A stretch of DNA of 64,000 bases from Pinus tabuliformis. Lineage: Eukaryota; Streptophyta; Pinopsida; Pinales; Pinaceae. Under the pieces are notes generated by a model. That model was given only the letters and a program-made list of their open reading frames with translations, had not been told where the DNA came from and searched no databases. The DNA lies in assembly GCA_031772625.1 (NCBI GenBank), contig CM062817.1, forward strand, positions 891,174,184 through 891,238,183. Reading direction: 5' to 3'. Positions 1 through 11,510 of the stretch are shown here, in pieces. A program made the translations under genes and the position numbers. The first letter of the stretch is position 1. Each line of letters begins with the position of its first letter.

Positions 1-820
1 AAAAAGACAGCTTGGTAATCTTGTTCGACGAGGCTAAGCAGCATGGTGTCACCAAAATTACCAATTTGATCAGGGATAGGGATGATTCAAGGGTCATTAC
101 TAGACGAGATCATATTAACTGAGGCAACATTGCTAGGAGGAGGAAGGGAAAAATTTCCCATTAAGGAAGAGTCTTTGAAAAGACCCACTCCAACATTTTC
201 ATAAGGAATGATCTATTTCCCAACATAAGGTACATTACCAGTTGAAGAGTCACAAGAAAAGAAGTCCAATTGGTCTATTGTGACAATTTTCCCTTGGTGG
301 GGAAAGCAAAGTACATGGAAAAGAGTAGAAACCACACAAAACATTGTGTGAGTCCAACTACACCCAAGTAGAAAGTTGTAATTGAGATTTGCGTCAACAA
401 CCTCTACTTACAAACTGAAATATTTCCTTCTAACTAAATGGGTAAAGAGTTGAGAATACCATATGGTTGAAAACCTTTGCCATCAAAAGCTTTCAAACTA
501 TTCGGGGACTGGTTGAGAGGAGGGGAGCCAAGGGCTTTCCAAAATTATATGGACATAATGCATGTAGAGGCTCCTTCGTCAACAACAGTTCGGTGAATAT
601 TTTTTCCCATAATGACAACTTGTATGAGAAAAGAAAGTTGAGGTGGTAGGTGAGGGACATGATTTTCAAGATTAAAAGTGATCAAGCTGAAATCCATGGG
701 ATCAATTCCTTCAATGGTAGATAGAAAATCCTTCCATTGTGATGGAAACATTTTAAGGACTTCCAAGGCTAACATCGTTGAGGGTACTTGAGCCAAATCC
801 TCCAAAATATTGCACTATTG
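1..820 (-). pseudogene. Protease region of decayed Ty3/gypsy element S
   Basis: Read on the minus strand, about 545-805 encodes a segment clearly related to the protease-proximal part of element T (32694 downward): both have the run of residues ending in I-H-R-T-V-V/I-D-E-G-A-S-T-C-I-M, a retropepsin-like D-x-G-A active-site region. The leftmost 500 bases still match the T sequence after the protease, but with stops and frameshifts. RT and integrase would lie to the left of the window. A decayed copy; the family assignment rests on similarity to T inside this window. Confidence 0.75.
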
Positions 821-1079
821 AGAAGCTCGCGCATTTGAATTATAAGACGATTTCCGAAGAACACCTTTAAGGGGTGGTCGGATTATGGAATCAGTGCTAG
901 ATTTATCGATATGGAGAGGACTGGAATTGGGTGAAGTGGAGGAAGAGGGCATATCAGTGGCATGCTTCTCCACCACGGGTCTTTCAAGAGTTGGATACTC
1001 TTTTGATATGGTGGCTACAAAAACAGGTTATGAGCCACTCATGAACACTTCAGATATTCTAGAGGTATGAGAGTGGGAT

Positions 1080-2160
1080 TGGTCTACTCTTTGCGTCTAT
1101 TGAGATAGGAAATGTTCCTTTAGCGTAGCTGGCATACCTGAGGTGCCTTTCATAAGTCGACTTACTTCAACACGTTGAGCGAAATCCTTAGTGTAATGAT
1201 CCTAATCACAAATAAGGCAAGGATATTTAGGCTTTTGCTTTGATGAATCGTCAGTTGACAGTTTTGGGGAATCTTATTTGCGGGTATCCTACTTAGCTTT
1301 TCCTTTAACCTTTTTCTTTCCTATCAAGGATTTATCTGTTGTAGTAGACTACACAAAATTTACCTTTGAGGTTTTACCAAGATTATTTTAGTTGTCTATA
1401 GTATTGGAGGTTGCAGTGGCTTGAGCAGGTTTAGGTTTTGTAGAAGGAGTCGAGGTACTCCTAGACCACTGAGCCACAGATCCAATGACATCATCAACAA
1501 GTTGTGAATCTGTGGGTTTGGAGGTTGTAGGACCAGTCGAAGGTCGTGGGGCACTAAGTAGCAGTTCATACAATGTGTCATATTATGAATAAACAAGATC
1601 CAAATATTGGGCACGGGCGATAGATTTTTCCTCAGTTACACAACCACCCATGGTTATGTCTTTGGCGATAGAAGGGATGAATGATTTAGTAAACCATTCA
1701 GTAAAAAGTTGATCTAGGATGTCAAATTTGACGAGATGACTCCTACATCTCCATTCATGGATATGATCAGAGATATGAGTGGACGTTGTCTACTGCAAAG
1801 ATGTTAAAATATGGGTTCTAGTCTCATAAAAAACATGAAATTGGAAATGAGTGAGGAAAGCCATGGCTAGAGAATTGAAATCTTGGAAAGTACCTTGAGG
1901 GAGCTCAATGTACCATTTAGTGGCAGCACACATCAAAGTGCAATAGAAAAGGCACAACCGGATTGAATCATCAACCCAAGAGTTATAGGAACACCAAAGG
2001 TGGTAATTCATAATGTGCGCTTGAGGGTATTCTCCATATTTACCTTCAAACTTAGGATAGTCACTAGGTATTTTAGTTGGTACCAAAGGCCAATAGAGTA
2101 AGTGCAGTATTAGGTCATTTGTAAGCCATGACACATGCGGAAATTCCATCATTTCCAAGA
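1080..2160 (-). pseudogene. Gag core of element S, with zinc-knuckle remnant
   Basis: On the minus strand, 1790-2158 encodes a gag core containing A-A-T-K-W-Y-I-E-L-P-Q-G-T-F, matching the T gag at 33800. Further on, near 1190-1230, a zinc-knuckle remnant C-L-I-C-D reads into an in-frame TAG and then H-Y-T-K-D, but the last cysteine of the T version has become phenylalanine. Stops and frame changes show it is not functional. It is the retrotransposon capsid/nucleocapsid protein by homology. Confidence 0.75.
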
Positions 2161-3990
2161 ATGGAAGTTGTGGATTATATGGGATATAAGGTATTTGGTA
2201 TGCAACAAACTGAGTATTCCAACCTTGCTGAGGTTGGGCCTACCCACATTGTGGTGGGTTTTGACCATAAGGAGGTTGACCATAGGGAACATATGGAGTC
2301 TGGTAAAGACCATATGGGGGGTATGGAGTCTATGAGGCAAAATGACCATACTATTGTTGGTAGGGTATCTGCTACGAATGTGGATACAGTTGCTGGTAAG
2401 GCCCCCGTTGTGATTAAAAGGGACCCTGCAGCTGCGGCTGCCAGTAAGGTTGTTGTTGTGATTGAAAGGGAACCTGTGAATGCGGCTACTAGTAAGGTCC
2501 TTGTTGGGATTGGAAGGAAACCTACAGCTGTGGCTGCTGGTAAGGTCCTTGTTGGGATTGGAAGGAAACATGTGGTTTTGTTTGCTGGTAAGGTTCGTGT
2601 TGGGATTGAGAAGAAACCTATGGCTGTGACTGCTGGTAAGGTCCCTGCTAGGGTTGGAAAGGAACCTGTGGTCGCAGATACAGGTAAGGTGCTTGCTGTG
2701 GTTGGACAAGAATATGTGACTGCAGAGGGGGATCACCAATCCCAGGAGGATACGAAGGATTGGGGCCATATTGCATTTGGATACCTGCTAATAGTGGAAT
2801 TTGGGCCTATTGAGAACCAGTAGGAACATATGGCTGTTGGTAGGAAGGCTGAGTCAAGGGACTTGGTGACCTTGTAAGGGGGTCCCCGTGACAGTACCTG
2901 ATATAGATGGAATTGATGTTCCACCTGAGTTATAAATAACACTAATGGGCTGATTTACCCCTAATGTGGGAGGAGGGAGTCCATAGTGTGCTTGGTTTCC
3001 ACTAGAAACAAGAGGTACGTAGGGTGGATGTAGTTTCCTCATTGACAGTGGAATAGATAAAATCATAGGTTGTCCACTTTGAGTAGGGACCACAATTACC
3101 ATGTCTACAGTTGAAAGAGTAGAAGACCCAAGGGGAACCTATGTTTGACCTATCATTACTGTAGGTTGGGCAAGGGTCTGCATAGGTGCTGATACGTTTG
3201 GAACAAATGAGCTAGTAGTAGGATTGACACTAGATGATCAAATGGGGTTATGAAAAAGTGAATTTGTACCAGAAGTTTGGGAAAAATAATCGCCAAGAGA
3301 GTTATAACCTGGTGGGACCAAGGGTGCACTATAAGCTGGAGTTTCACTTGGCCAACTCCTCAGATTGTAGGAAGCATAAACATAACAGAAGTTCTCCAGA
3401 GGAAGGAGTGATATAGGATCAATGTCAACAACTGCAACATGGGTTTCATATGTTTCCAAAGGAACACCCTGGGGTGTTAACTCTACAAATGGGTTATCAC
3501 TATCTGTCACCATGTTTGGGAATAGTTCTCGAATGAGAATCTGAGATGCTCTAAGAGAAGGATCCAAGGGTACATTAGGAGTATCAAAAGGACTATACGA
3601 ATGTGGAGGAGATAAATAGACAAGATCTAGATCAAAGAGTGGATTGGGAGGAAAAAGTAAGAACTCCAAAGTAGTTTGAGGACTAGCCGAAGGAGAGCCT
3701 TGAGATGAAGTCATCGACTCTTGAGGTGGTGTTCAGGAAGTAAGGGCTTGGACAAATAGGACGATACCAAGTTCAACACCTTATTTCTCAAGGGGTTCAA
3801 GCTCAACAGTATTGGAACCTATAACTCTAGGTGGATCAGGTGCATTATCATCTCCATAGATATTGTGTTTTGTATCTGGAGCCTCATTTTGGACTCCTTG
3901 TTGTAACCTGTTAGCTTCAAAATGTGAAGAGGATACAAAAGGAAAACCTTGTGCATCGCACGATGGAGGATTTGGTGACTTTTCCACGAT
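2160..3990 (-). pseudogene. N-terminal extension of S gag (Pro/Gln/Ser-rich)
   Basis: On the minus strand the blocks 3987-3781, 3714-3238 and 3102-2854 lie in one reading frame separated only by scattered stops, giving a proline/serine-rich N-terminal gag extension of several hundred residues. It then runs into a tandem repeat (2385-2710). Element T lacks this region altogether, so S preserves the longer ancestral gag. I recognise no catalytic domain. The 231-residue plus-strand ORF over 2128-2823 is an antisense shadow of the repeat. Confidence 0.55.
2385..2710 (-). repeat. Tandem repeat of about 48-66 bp in S gag
   Basis: Repeated units share the plus-strand core ggtaaggtccttgttggga followed by a variable stretch such as ttggaaggaaacct. 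On the minus strand the gag frame reads a Gln/Pro-rich repeat (approximately Q-P-Q-x-S-F-Q-S-Q-Q-G-P-Y-Q), now with stops. Five to six imperfect copies are visible. The unbroken reading on the plus strand is a by-product of the repeat. Confidence 0.75.
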
Positions 3991-4069
3991 GGCTTTTTCA
4001 TGAAATCAATTAATAATTGTGTGTTGGTGAATACTTTTGGCTTAAATCTATTTTTACAATTAACCATTC

Positions 4070-5629
4070 ATTTTGAGGACAAAAGGAGTTGTTTCACGGG
4101 TAGGATGTTATTCCGTGGTCAATTAATTTTAGAAATCAACAAAAAATAAATCAAAAAGGGGTAACTAGGCATGAAGGCTTACCAAGCAACTGTGAACTGC
4201 AATATACACCTTGGTGAACCAAGTATTTAACATACGGTAGCCAATCTCCCCGAATGTTGTGTTTGGTGTATCACGGTATACAAGGCAGAAGACTTAGTTA
4301 CCTATGGATGGATAGAAACCTATTGGGTACTCCCAAAATATATGTGACGGTATGTGGGACTGTAGTCTGTAGTAGTGCTATCTAATGCATAATCATTCGA
4401 TGAGAGCGTTCCCATATATTTACCATGCATGGAGCGCCTCTGATATACCCAAAATTACTAGAGAACAGTCCTATACACTTTCGTACATGGAATGGGAATT
4501 CACCTTCGTGATGCAATGCTGGAAAACAATGAAAACTCCTATGTTTAACGACGCTAGAACATGTCTCTAGCCTAAACCTCTAGATGTTTTCGTTAATGTT
4601 CTAAATGCTCCTTAGGTTAATTAAGATCAATTTTAAAGTTCATCTTGAATTAAGTTTCAGTTTCAAGGCTCAAAAATCTATGTCATATGAACACACCTAC
4701 GATGCAACTCATATGAAAAAATGATTCTTTTCATTTCAATGAATGTTATCTATTGTAGGGAATAAATTCAAACATTGATACAACAACCAAGTATGCAACA
4801 AGAAAAGCTTCCTAACTAGATCTTTCACTTTCACTATTCCAATGCACCCACCAAAAATAAAAGGAATTTCAATTCACTAAAATGCACCTACATGATTTTT
4901 TTCACTTTTTATTTTCAATGAATAAGGATGCACTTTTCAGCTTTCAACGTTAAGCAATGTAATTTATGCTCAATGATAATCCCAAAAACGAATTTTCAAT
5001 GCAATGTAATCTAATGAAATTTTGAAAAGTCAACTTTGAGATGAAAGCTAAGAAAATAAAAATTCCATTTATTTTATGGTTTTCAAAACAACTAATAATG
5101 CTTTAACCAATAGAAAATCTATATTCATTCCACACATACAAGCAGCAAACAGTAAATTCAATTGACCCAAACAACTAAAGACTCAACCAAAATTCACTTT
5201 CAGCACTTCAAACAATGGGATGGAATTTTGAAAACCAATAAGAAATCAACAAAAATACTAGAAAATTCTATGCACATGGAGTAGGACACTTCAGAGATTA
5301 AGACACACTAGACCTTTCTGGCAGAAACCCTAAAAATTCTTGATTTTTATGGACCACCACAGGTAGAAAGTGTGAGACATAGGTACAAGTGCGACTGTAC
5401 TAGGTAAAATCAATGCTAAAAGCGCACCTGTTTCTGGAGAAAACACGTTGGGCGAGAAAGATTTGGAAAATGAAAAGAAAATCAAAGAGATATCCAAACT
5501 TGACATTCTAAAGAACATACTATTCGAAATGTGGACCCATAATGAACCTAAGTTATAGATCACTAGGAGGTTGTCCAAACTAATAAAAAAGACCAAACAT
5601 AAAAGGAGGTTTGAAGGGTTATAGGCTCC
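4070..5629 (-). other. S leader region, no gene seen
   Basis: About 1.5 kb between the S gag start and its primer-binding site. It is AT-rich with no ORF that looks coding on either strand; by position it is the 5' untranslated leader of S. Confidence 0.45.
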
Positions 5630-5644
5630 CTAGTGGAGTCGACA
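5630..5644 (-). promoter_or_regulatory. Degenerate primer-binding site of S
   Basis: The minus strand reads TGTCGACTCCACTAGGGA at about 5627-5644, which differs in a few bases from the T primer site TGGCGACTCCGATGGGGA and sits at the same place relative to the LTR edge (3 bases from it). Confidence 0.55.
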
Positions 5645-5647
5645 TTC

Positions 5648-6104
5648 TGTTGTGCATGCAATCCTTTTTGTGAACAAAAATGATCCCTCTATTCCTATGG
5701 TAGGATATAGCAACAAACGAAGACAAATATATGTAAATTTTCCTAGTCTATACCAGAAAACACAAAGGAGGATAGATGACCTACCTCACTCTAATGCTAA
5801 CATCTGTTGGTTTTATCCTTGATTCTTTCATTTGAAAGCTCAATCTCCTCTTCATTGTTATGGATGAATACCTGCAAGGAAGATCATGTGGAGACAACAA
5901 ATGCACACATAGCAAATCTTTTTCCAATATAAATCATGCAATAGATCAAAGAGTATTACACTAAATGAACAATAATTGACACATTTATGGAAAGCAAACA
6001 CATAATGTATTATGTGTAGATGGTAAAGGGAGAATTATAACCATTTAATCCTTGATGTTGTAAGCCTCCTTTAGGTGAGTTTCCAAGTCATAGCCTTAAC
6101 CTTC
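5648..6104 (-). mobile_element. Part of 5' LTR of S
   Basis: Starts on the plus strand with TGTTGTGCATG, corresponding to TGTCGCACGG of the T LTR, immediately outside the primer site. It is interrupted at 6104 by element B; the LTR probably continues after 10765, but I could not align that part convincingly. Confidence 0.45.
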
Positions 6105-6274
6105 TGTTATGGTCCTATAATTTTTTATAAGATCATTTGATTATAGCTGATCATTATTATGTTTGAGATGTCGTAAATAATATTTCATCCTGCAATTATT
6201 TCCAAAGAGACACCAAGTATTAGAATTTAAGGAGATTTTTGCATGACAATGTTTAGATCAGATCAAACTGCATA

Positions 6275-7835
6275 TTTTTTCATCAGAAAGAGCTTAGAAG
6301 CAACTTTCCAATGGTATATCATGCACTCAAATCCAATTCATGGATCAAAGGCAAGAGCAAGTTGAAGTATGCACCAGAAAGCACAGAAGAAGGCAGAAGC
6401 GAGAAATTATTTATTTTGAATTATTAAAATTAATTCAAAAAATAAATGAATAAATTTAAACTCTAAAAAAAACATGAAAAGTTGTTTATTCATTATACAT
6501 CCAAAAGTCAAACCCTATGGCCCACCCCGCACTCATGCATTAATTCTCCCCCAATATTAAAGCCCTCGAGATATGTGCATATTAAAATGAAGGGTTATAA
6601 ATATGTTTCGGACCGCCCCAACCCTTATGACATTCAATCAAAGGGAGGGTCCGAAAAGTGGTTTTCACTTTTACCCTCCTTTATAGCTATCACCCTCACT
6701 TTTTATTGGACCCCCCTCCCCCTAAACCTCTTACTACCTTACCCCCCCCTCTGAAAACCATTAACCATATTGTTTTGACTTTTATAAATGTGGCGAGAAT
6801 GGAATTTCATACGATTATGAAATAAATGCTATGTGAATGGGAGGCTGAGTGAAAGAGATAAGGTGAAACGAGATATTAGAGGAAATTCACGGATGGAAGG
6901 CTAAATGGGTAAAATGAAATTCACAGATTCAAGGAATTTACAAGAGAAAGTACAATGAAGACTTTGCAATCATATGTTTATGAAACTAATGCATAGGTGA
7001 GCTTGGTGTAAAGGGATTTTACACATATGATGACAAGTAAAAATGAGTTTTTAGAGAGAAGCAAGATATTTTTGTTTTTACACGGATAAAAGTCAAAATA
7101 GAAATGTTTTACTAGCCATGGATTTACAAAAAACAACACAAACAAGCCATGGTTTTGAAAACAATGCATGGTTTTGGAAATTTATCCAAATATTCTAATG
7201 GCTAAAAGAAATTTATAGGTATGAATTTACAGAGGAAGGTAAAGGATAAACAACACATGGTTTGTTAAAACATTCACATGAATATGTCCAATTTTAATTA
7301 TGAATTTCATTCAAAAGTTTAATCAAAATATTTTGGAAATATTATATATATATATTTCCAAAATATTTTGTGACACTAATGACATGATGAAAAGCAACAA
7401 GAAGCAAAAGGACACAGAAAATAGTGAGACCCTTCCAATAGCATATGTTCAGCACCACAGTCATCAAACAAAATGCGGCAAGAAAGAGGGACAACACAGA
7501 CATCTGCCAGCAAGACAAATAACATTGCTCATTCAAAGGCCCAGTCATCACCAGAATGCCCAAAAATAATAGATTTTCAGTAGTCAGTAAACCAATTCCA
7601 GATTTGAATGCACAATGCTTGCAGGTAGTTCAGAGTTTCTAGCATGCAAATTAGAGATATTATCTTATCTTTAGTTTATTATGAAGTATTTTTCTAGAAA
7701 TAGCCACAGTCAGCAATAATTCAATTTAAATTATGAACAAGAGATCATAAATAGTATAGACTTCCTATTACTTAGTTATATTTTGGGAAATATCTACATG
7801 TTTTTGGTAGATATTGTATGTAATAAATTTTATTC
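6275..7835. other. 1.56-kb extra sequence in left LTR of B, origin unknown
   Basis: Absent from the right LTR, where only about six bases separate the flanking matches. It holds AT-rich DNA, a C/T-rich patch around 6660-6760 and a 47-bp palindrome at 7324-7370. I found no clear target duplication, terminal inverted repeat or coding region. Either an insertion into the left LTR, or a deletion in the right one. Confidence 0.55.
7324..7370. repeat. AT-rich perfect inverted repeat (hairpin)
   Basis: Two 19-base arms, caaaatattttggaaatat and its exact reverse complement, are separated by nine AT bases. Would form a stable cruciform or hairpin. Confidence 0.9.
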
Positions 7836-8612
7836 AAAAATTTCCAAAGATTATCAGAGAATATTTTGTAAATCAATTCCTTATTGGGATTTGATATTAG
7901 TTTACCAGAATATCTCATCATATTTTGTAAATAAACTTATAAATACTTCTCTTTTTGAAGTATGAAGGGTTGATTTTTGCATTCCAGAAAGCTATTGTAC
8001 TATTTTCTTTTGATGGGTTGATCAGTAATAAAAAGGACATTCTTCACAGGATTCATGTGTTAGACTATTTGGTGAAGAACTTCTCTCACTGTATAATTGT
8101 TTATTCCTTTGTTTCCATTCTTATGTTTTCTTAAATCTGAATTATTTTACAAAAAGTTGATGAAGAGAATTTTCTGAAAAATACACTTTAATTCTAGTTG
8201 TGGATAATTTAAATGTTTTCTTCTGATATCATGTTAAAGAATTATTAATTGCTCTTTAACTTCAATTGAACATATATCTTTTCTTCTATCACACTTCATT
8301 TAAACATAAAGTATCCAGTTAGTTTGGCTAGCTCACCCTATGAAACTCCTTTGAAAATCTGAAACAGATCCACGTTAAGTTGTAGACTCCATAACCCAAT
8401 GGAAGTTTCGGGAATTTAATCAACCAATCAATTTTAAAATCAAACTCTAAACTCTCATAACTAGCCTAATATCTAAATACAACAAAGTTAAATTTGATAG
8501 AGAGATCCCTCTCTGAATCTAGCAGGGCTAGATCCCAGCTTCCAAAGTGGTTTTGTGGTTACCTCTGTGGTTCTCTTTTACAACCTTGGAAAATTACAGA
8601 GTGCTAAAATTA

Positions 8613-8630
8613 TGGTGACCATATTGGGGA
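8613..8630 (+). promoter_or_regulatory. Primer-binding site of B
   Basis: TGGTGACCATATTGGGGA lies three bases inside the left LTR. It begins with TGG, as expected for the CCA end of a tRNA, and its pattern resembles the T site TGGCGACTCCGATGGGGA. The tRNA is not identified. Confidence 0.6.
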
Positions 8631-8812
8631 TCTGAACATTTCAGGTTCCTAAGAAAAGCATATCAAGTTCCATATCTAATTACCGATGGTGGGTAGTGAT
8701 CAGACACAAGAAGGTTGTATCATTCACCTGGTGATTCCATCTTCATAGTATCTAGAGCTTCAAAGTTTTTAGGGCGATTCCATTGTCAAAGAATCCAGAT
8801 TTTAGAGCATTC

Positions 8813-9501
8813 ATGGCAACTCCACTACAAGTTGATCAGATTTCTTGCTAAATGAGATGACAAGGTATGTGGAAAATCCTCTATCTTGTTAAGTTTTAAA
8901 TGAATTTAGGGATAAATTAGTCGATTTTAAAATTGATGAAGATTTTTCAACGACCGTGTTTTGTTGTTTGAAATCGAGAAAATTTTCTCCTGAAAGTAAA
9001 GTTTGTTTTCTTGAGTTAGTTGATGAAATATTCGAGACGAATATTGAACTTTTGGATTTTTAGATTCAGTCCTATAATTTCCAAGATCCTAAAGAATTCT
9101 TGGAAAATCTTCCTTCTCCAAAACAAGAGGAGATTGTATTTCCTTTTGATTTGCAGAGGAACGAGAGTATTTTTTTTGAAAATAAGGCTAAAACTAAATA
9201 GTTGGAATCAGGTTTTAACCTTGAGAATACAACTGATGAAATCTTCCATGCTCAATCGATAAATGAAGGCCTGCAAGGTAAACTAATTAATCATGCATTT
9301 ACTAATCCTATAGCAAACTACATGGAGGTTCTTTTCAGCTCAAGTGTTCAATCATGTTTTCATGACCAGATCCAACAACATTTTCCATTACACTTTGCAG
9401 CTTTGATTTTATGGACAAAAATTCAAGTTGTCATTTTGATTTTGCTAACAAACAGTCAAGCAACTCACTTGTTTCAACAGCTACTTGACTGGCTTCATTA
9501 G
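8813..9501 (+). pseudogene. Decayed ORF in the interior of B, unknown function
   Basis: One frame from about 8893 to 9501 reads as protein-like, rich in acidic and Phe/Leu residues, broken by in-frame stops at 9061 and 9199; an ATG at 8813 in another frame may be the old start. The C-terminal part (9300-9501) is hydrophobic and ends in L-L-D-W-L-H. No known gag or pol motif is present. It could be a relic of the tail ORF seen in C and L, but that link is weak. Confidence 0.35.
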
Positions 9502-9820
9502 CATTTTTGTATTATTTGATTCAACCTGATTTTCAGCAGTATAGGGTAGGTAGTTGTGTGCAAATAAGAGCAACACTCTGAGTGTCTTTTTCAAGCATTC
9601 TTTCCAGTTTCAGTTTTAGTTTGCAGTACAATTTTCAGTTTAGTGTATATTTCAAATTTCAGTGTGCAGAATGGTTTTGATTTTAGTTTAAGAGTTTCAG
9701 TCGCAAAGATTTTATGGCAGAACAGGTTGCACGTTTTGGGATCAACCCAATGGATCAGGCTACTAGTCTACAGTGTTCTTGTCACCTCATAAGGAGAGTG
9801 CCATCCCCAGCTGGAGCCAT

Positions 9821-10760
9821 TGTTAGGGTCCTATAATTTTTTACAAGATTGTTTGATTATAGCTTATCATTATTATGTCTGAGATGTTGTAAATAATATT
9901 TCATCCTGTAGATTATTTCCAAAGAGACACCAAGTATTAGCATTTAAGGAGATTTTTTCATGACAATGCTTGGATCAGATCAGACTGTAGGTGTTCCAAA
10001 GATTATTAGAGAATATTTTGTAAAAAATTCCTTTTTGGGACTTGATATTAGCTTAGCAGAAGATCTCAGGATATTTTGTAATTAAACTTATAAATACTTC
10101 TCTTTTTTAAGTATGAAGGGTTGATTTTTTCATTCCAGAAAGCTATTGTACTATTTTCATTTGATGGGTTGATCAGTAATAAAAAGAACATTCTTCACAG
10201 GATTCATGTGTTACACTATTTGGTGAAGTGCTTCTATCACTGTCTATGTGTTTATTCCTTTGTTCCCATGCTTATGTTTTCTTAAATCTGAATTATTTTA
10301 CAAAATTTTGATGAATAGAATTTGTTGAAAAATAAACTCTGATTCTAGTTGTGGATAATATAAATGTTTTCTTCTGATATCATGTTAAAGAATTCTTAAA
10401 TGCTCTTTAACTTCAATTGAACTTACATCTTTTCTTCTATCACACTTAATTTAAACATAAATGATCCAATTAGTTTAGCTACCTTAACTTGTGAAACTCC
10501 TTTGAAAATCTAAAACAGATCCATGTTAATCTGTAGACTCCATAGCCCAATGGAAGTTACAGGCATTTAATCAACGAATCAATGTTATAATCAAACTCTA
10601 AACTCTCATAACAAGCCTAATATCTAAATACAACAAAGTTAAATATGATAGAGAGATCCCTCTCTAAAGCTGGTAGGGCTAGATCCCAGCTTCCAAAGTG
10701 GTTTTATGGTTACCTATGTGGTTCTCTTTTGCAACCTCATAAAATTATAGAGATCTAACA
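9821..10760 (+). repeat. 3' LTR of B
   Basis: 940 bp, beginning TGTTAGGGTCC and ending TCTAACA, followed by the target duplication CCTTC. The sequence just before it (aaggagagtgcc) is only weakly purine-rich, so the polypurine tract is not well preserved. Confidence 0.8.
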
Positions 10761-10765
10761 CCTTC

Positions 10766-11510
10766 AAGAACTCCTTTCTCCTTAGCAAAATGGGCAGTAA
10801 TTGGGCATAGTTTGGCACTAGGAAGGCAACCAATCATTAGCCAACCATTAGTGGATAGTAGGGATCTCGTTTATAGGGAAGGAGAGGGAGTTGAGGATCC
10901 ATGAAAGGAGGGAGAATTTCCACATCTCAAGGGAAAGATCCATGAAAGTAGGATCAAGGACCAGGAATGGGAGGTCTAGTTACAATATTCATTCACCTGT
11001 AACCAGCTCATCGTTCTCAAGACTTCTAGTAAGAGAATCTTCTCCTCCATTTTGGGAAAAACTACCTAAAGAGACCAACGTGGATTTTCCAGATAAAATT
11101 TGCACTGGCAACACTAGGAGAGTTTGATGCAAAAAGTGACCAGCACAGGTCACTATTTATGAAAAATGCGCTAATCTTGAAAAACTAGGTTTTTGACAAG
11201 TCCTTCAGAATTTCTTTCAAGGCAAGTTTTCTTCTTTCTTCAAGGATGCTTCTGAACCTGATTCATGGTGAATACACTGGCAACTTTCGTCATTTTGTGA
11301 CATTTGTGGCATTAATTACAAAATGTTCAACACTTCAAGATATGAGATGGGGAGTGTGACAAAATATTGTATACCACTTGATTGAATGAAAAACTTGAGA
11401 AGCTACAAGGCTAACAATTAAAGACTTTTCATTGCTTAGGAGAAGCAAGCAAAGGTAAATTTCATCATATTGTATATCCTATCAGACTTACAAAGGCAAA
11501 GGTAGTGTAT
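10766..11510. other. Spacer between B and G, no gene supported
   Basis: A 78-residue ORF at 10891-11127 has no recognisable motif and may be chance. A short perfect inverted repeat GTGACC-agcaca-GGTCAC lies near 11138-11155. Part of this may be the remaining LTR of S. Confidence 0.4.

Larger units (their letters stand above)
6105..8609 (+). repeat. 5' LTR of B, carrying an internal insertion
   Basis: 6105-6274 and 7836-8609 match the right LTR (9821-10760) closely: both begin TGTTA-GGTCCTATAATTTTTT-like and both contain the stretch around aaacttataaatacttctc, a TATA-like segment. The last bases are CTAAAA where the right copy has CTAACA. Confidence 0.8.
6105..10760 (+). mobile_element. Non-autonomous LTR element B
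   Basis: Direct repeats 6105-8609 (with about 1.56 kb of extra sequence inside) and 9821-10760 (940 bp) flank a 1.2-kb interior. The 5-bp target duplication CCTTC is perfect (6100-6104 and 10761-10765). Right after the left LTR, at 8613-8630, is TGGTGACCATATTGGGGA, a primer-site-like sequence, which sets the orientation as plus. There is no recognisable gag or pol; only one decayed ORF (8813-9501). Confidence 0.8.

Noticed and set aside
2128..2823. 231-codon plus-strand ORF as a gene
   Set aside because: It is the antisense of the tandem repeat in S gag; homology to T supports the minus strand.
10891..11127. 78-codon ORF as a host gene
   Set aside because: No motif, short, and lying in spacer between elements; chance cannot be excluded.
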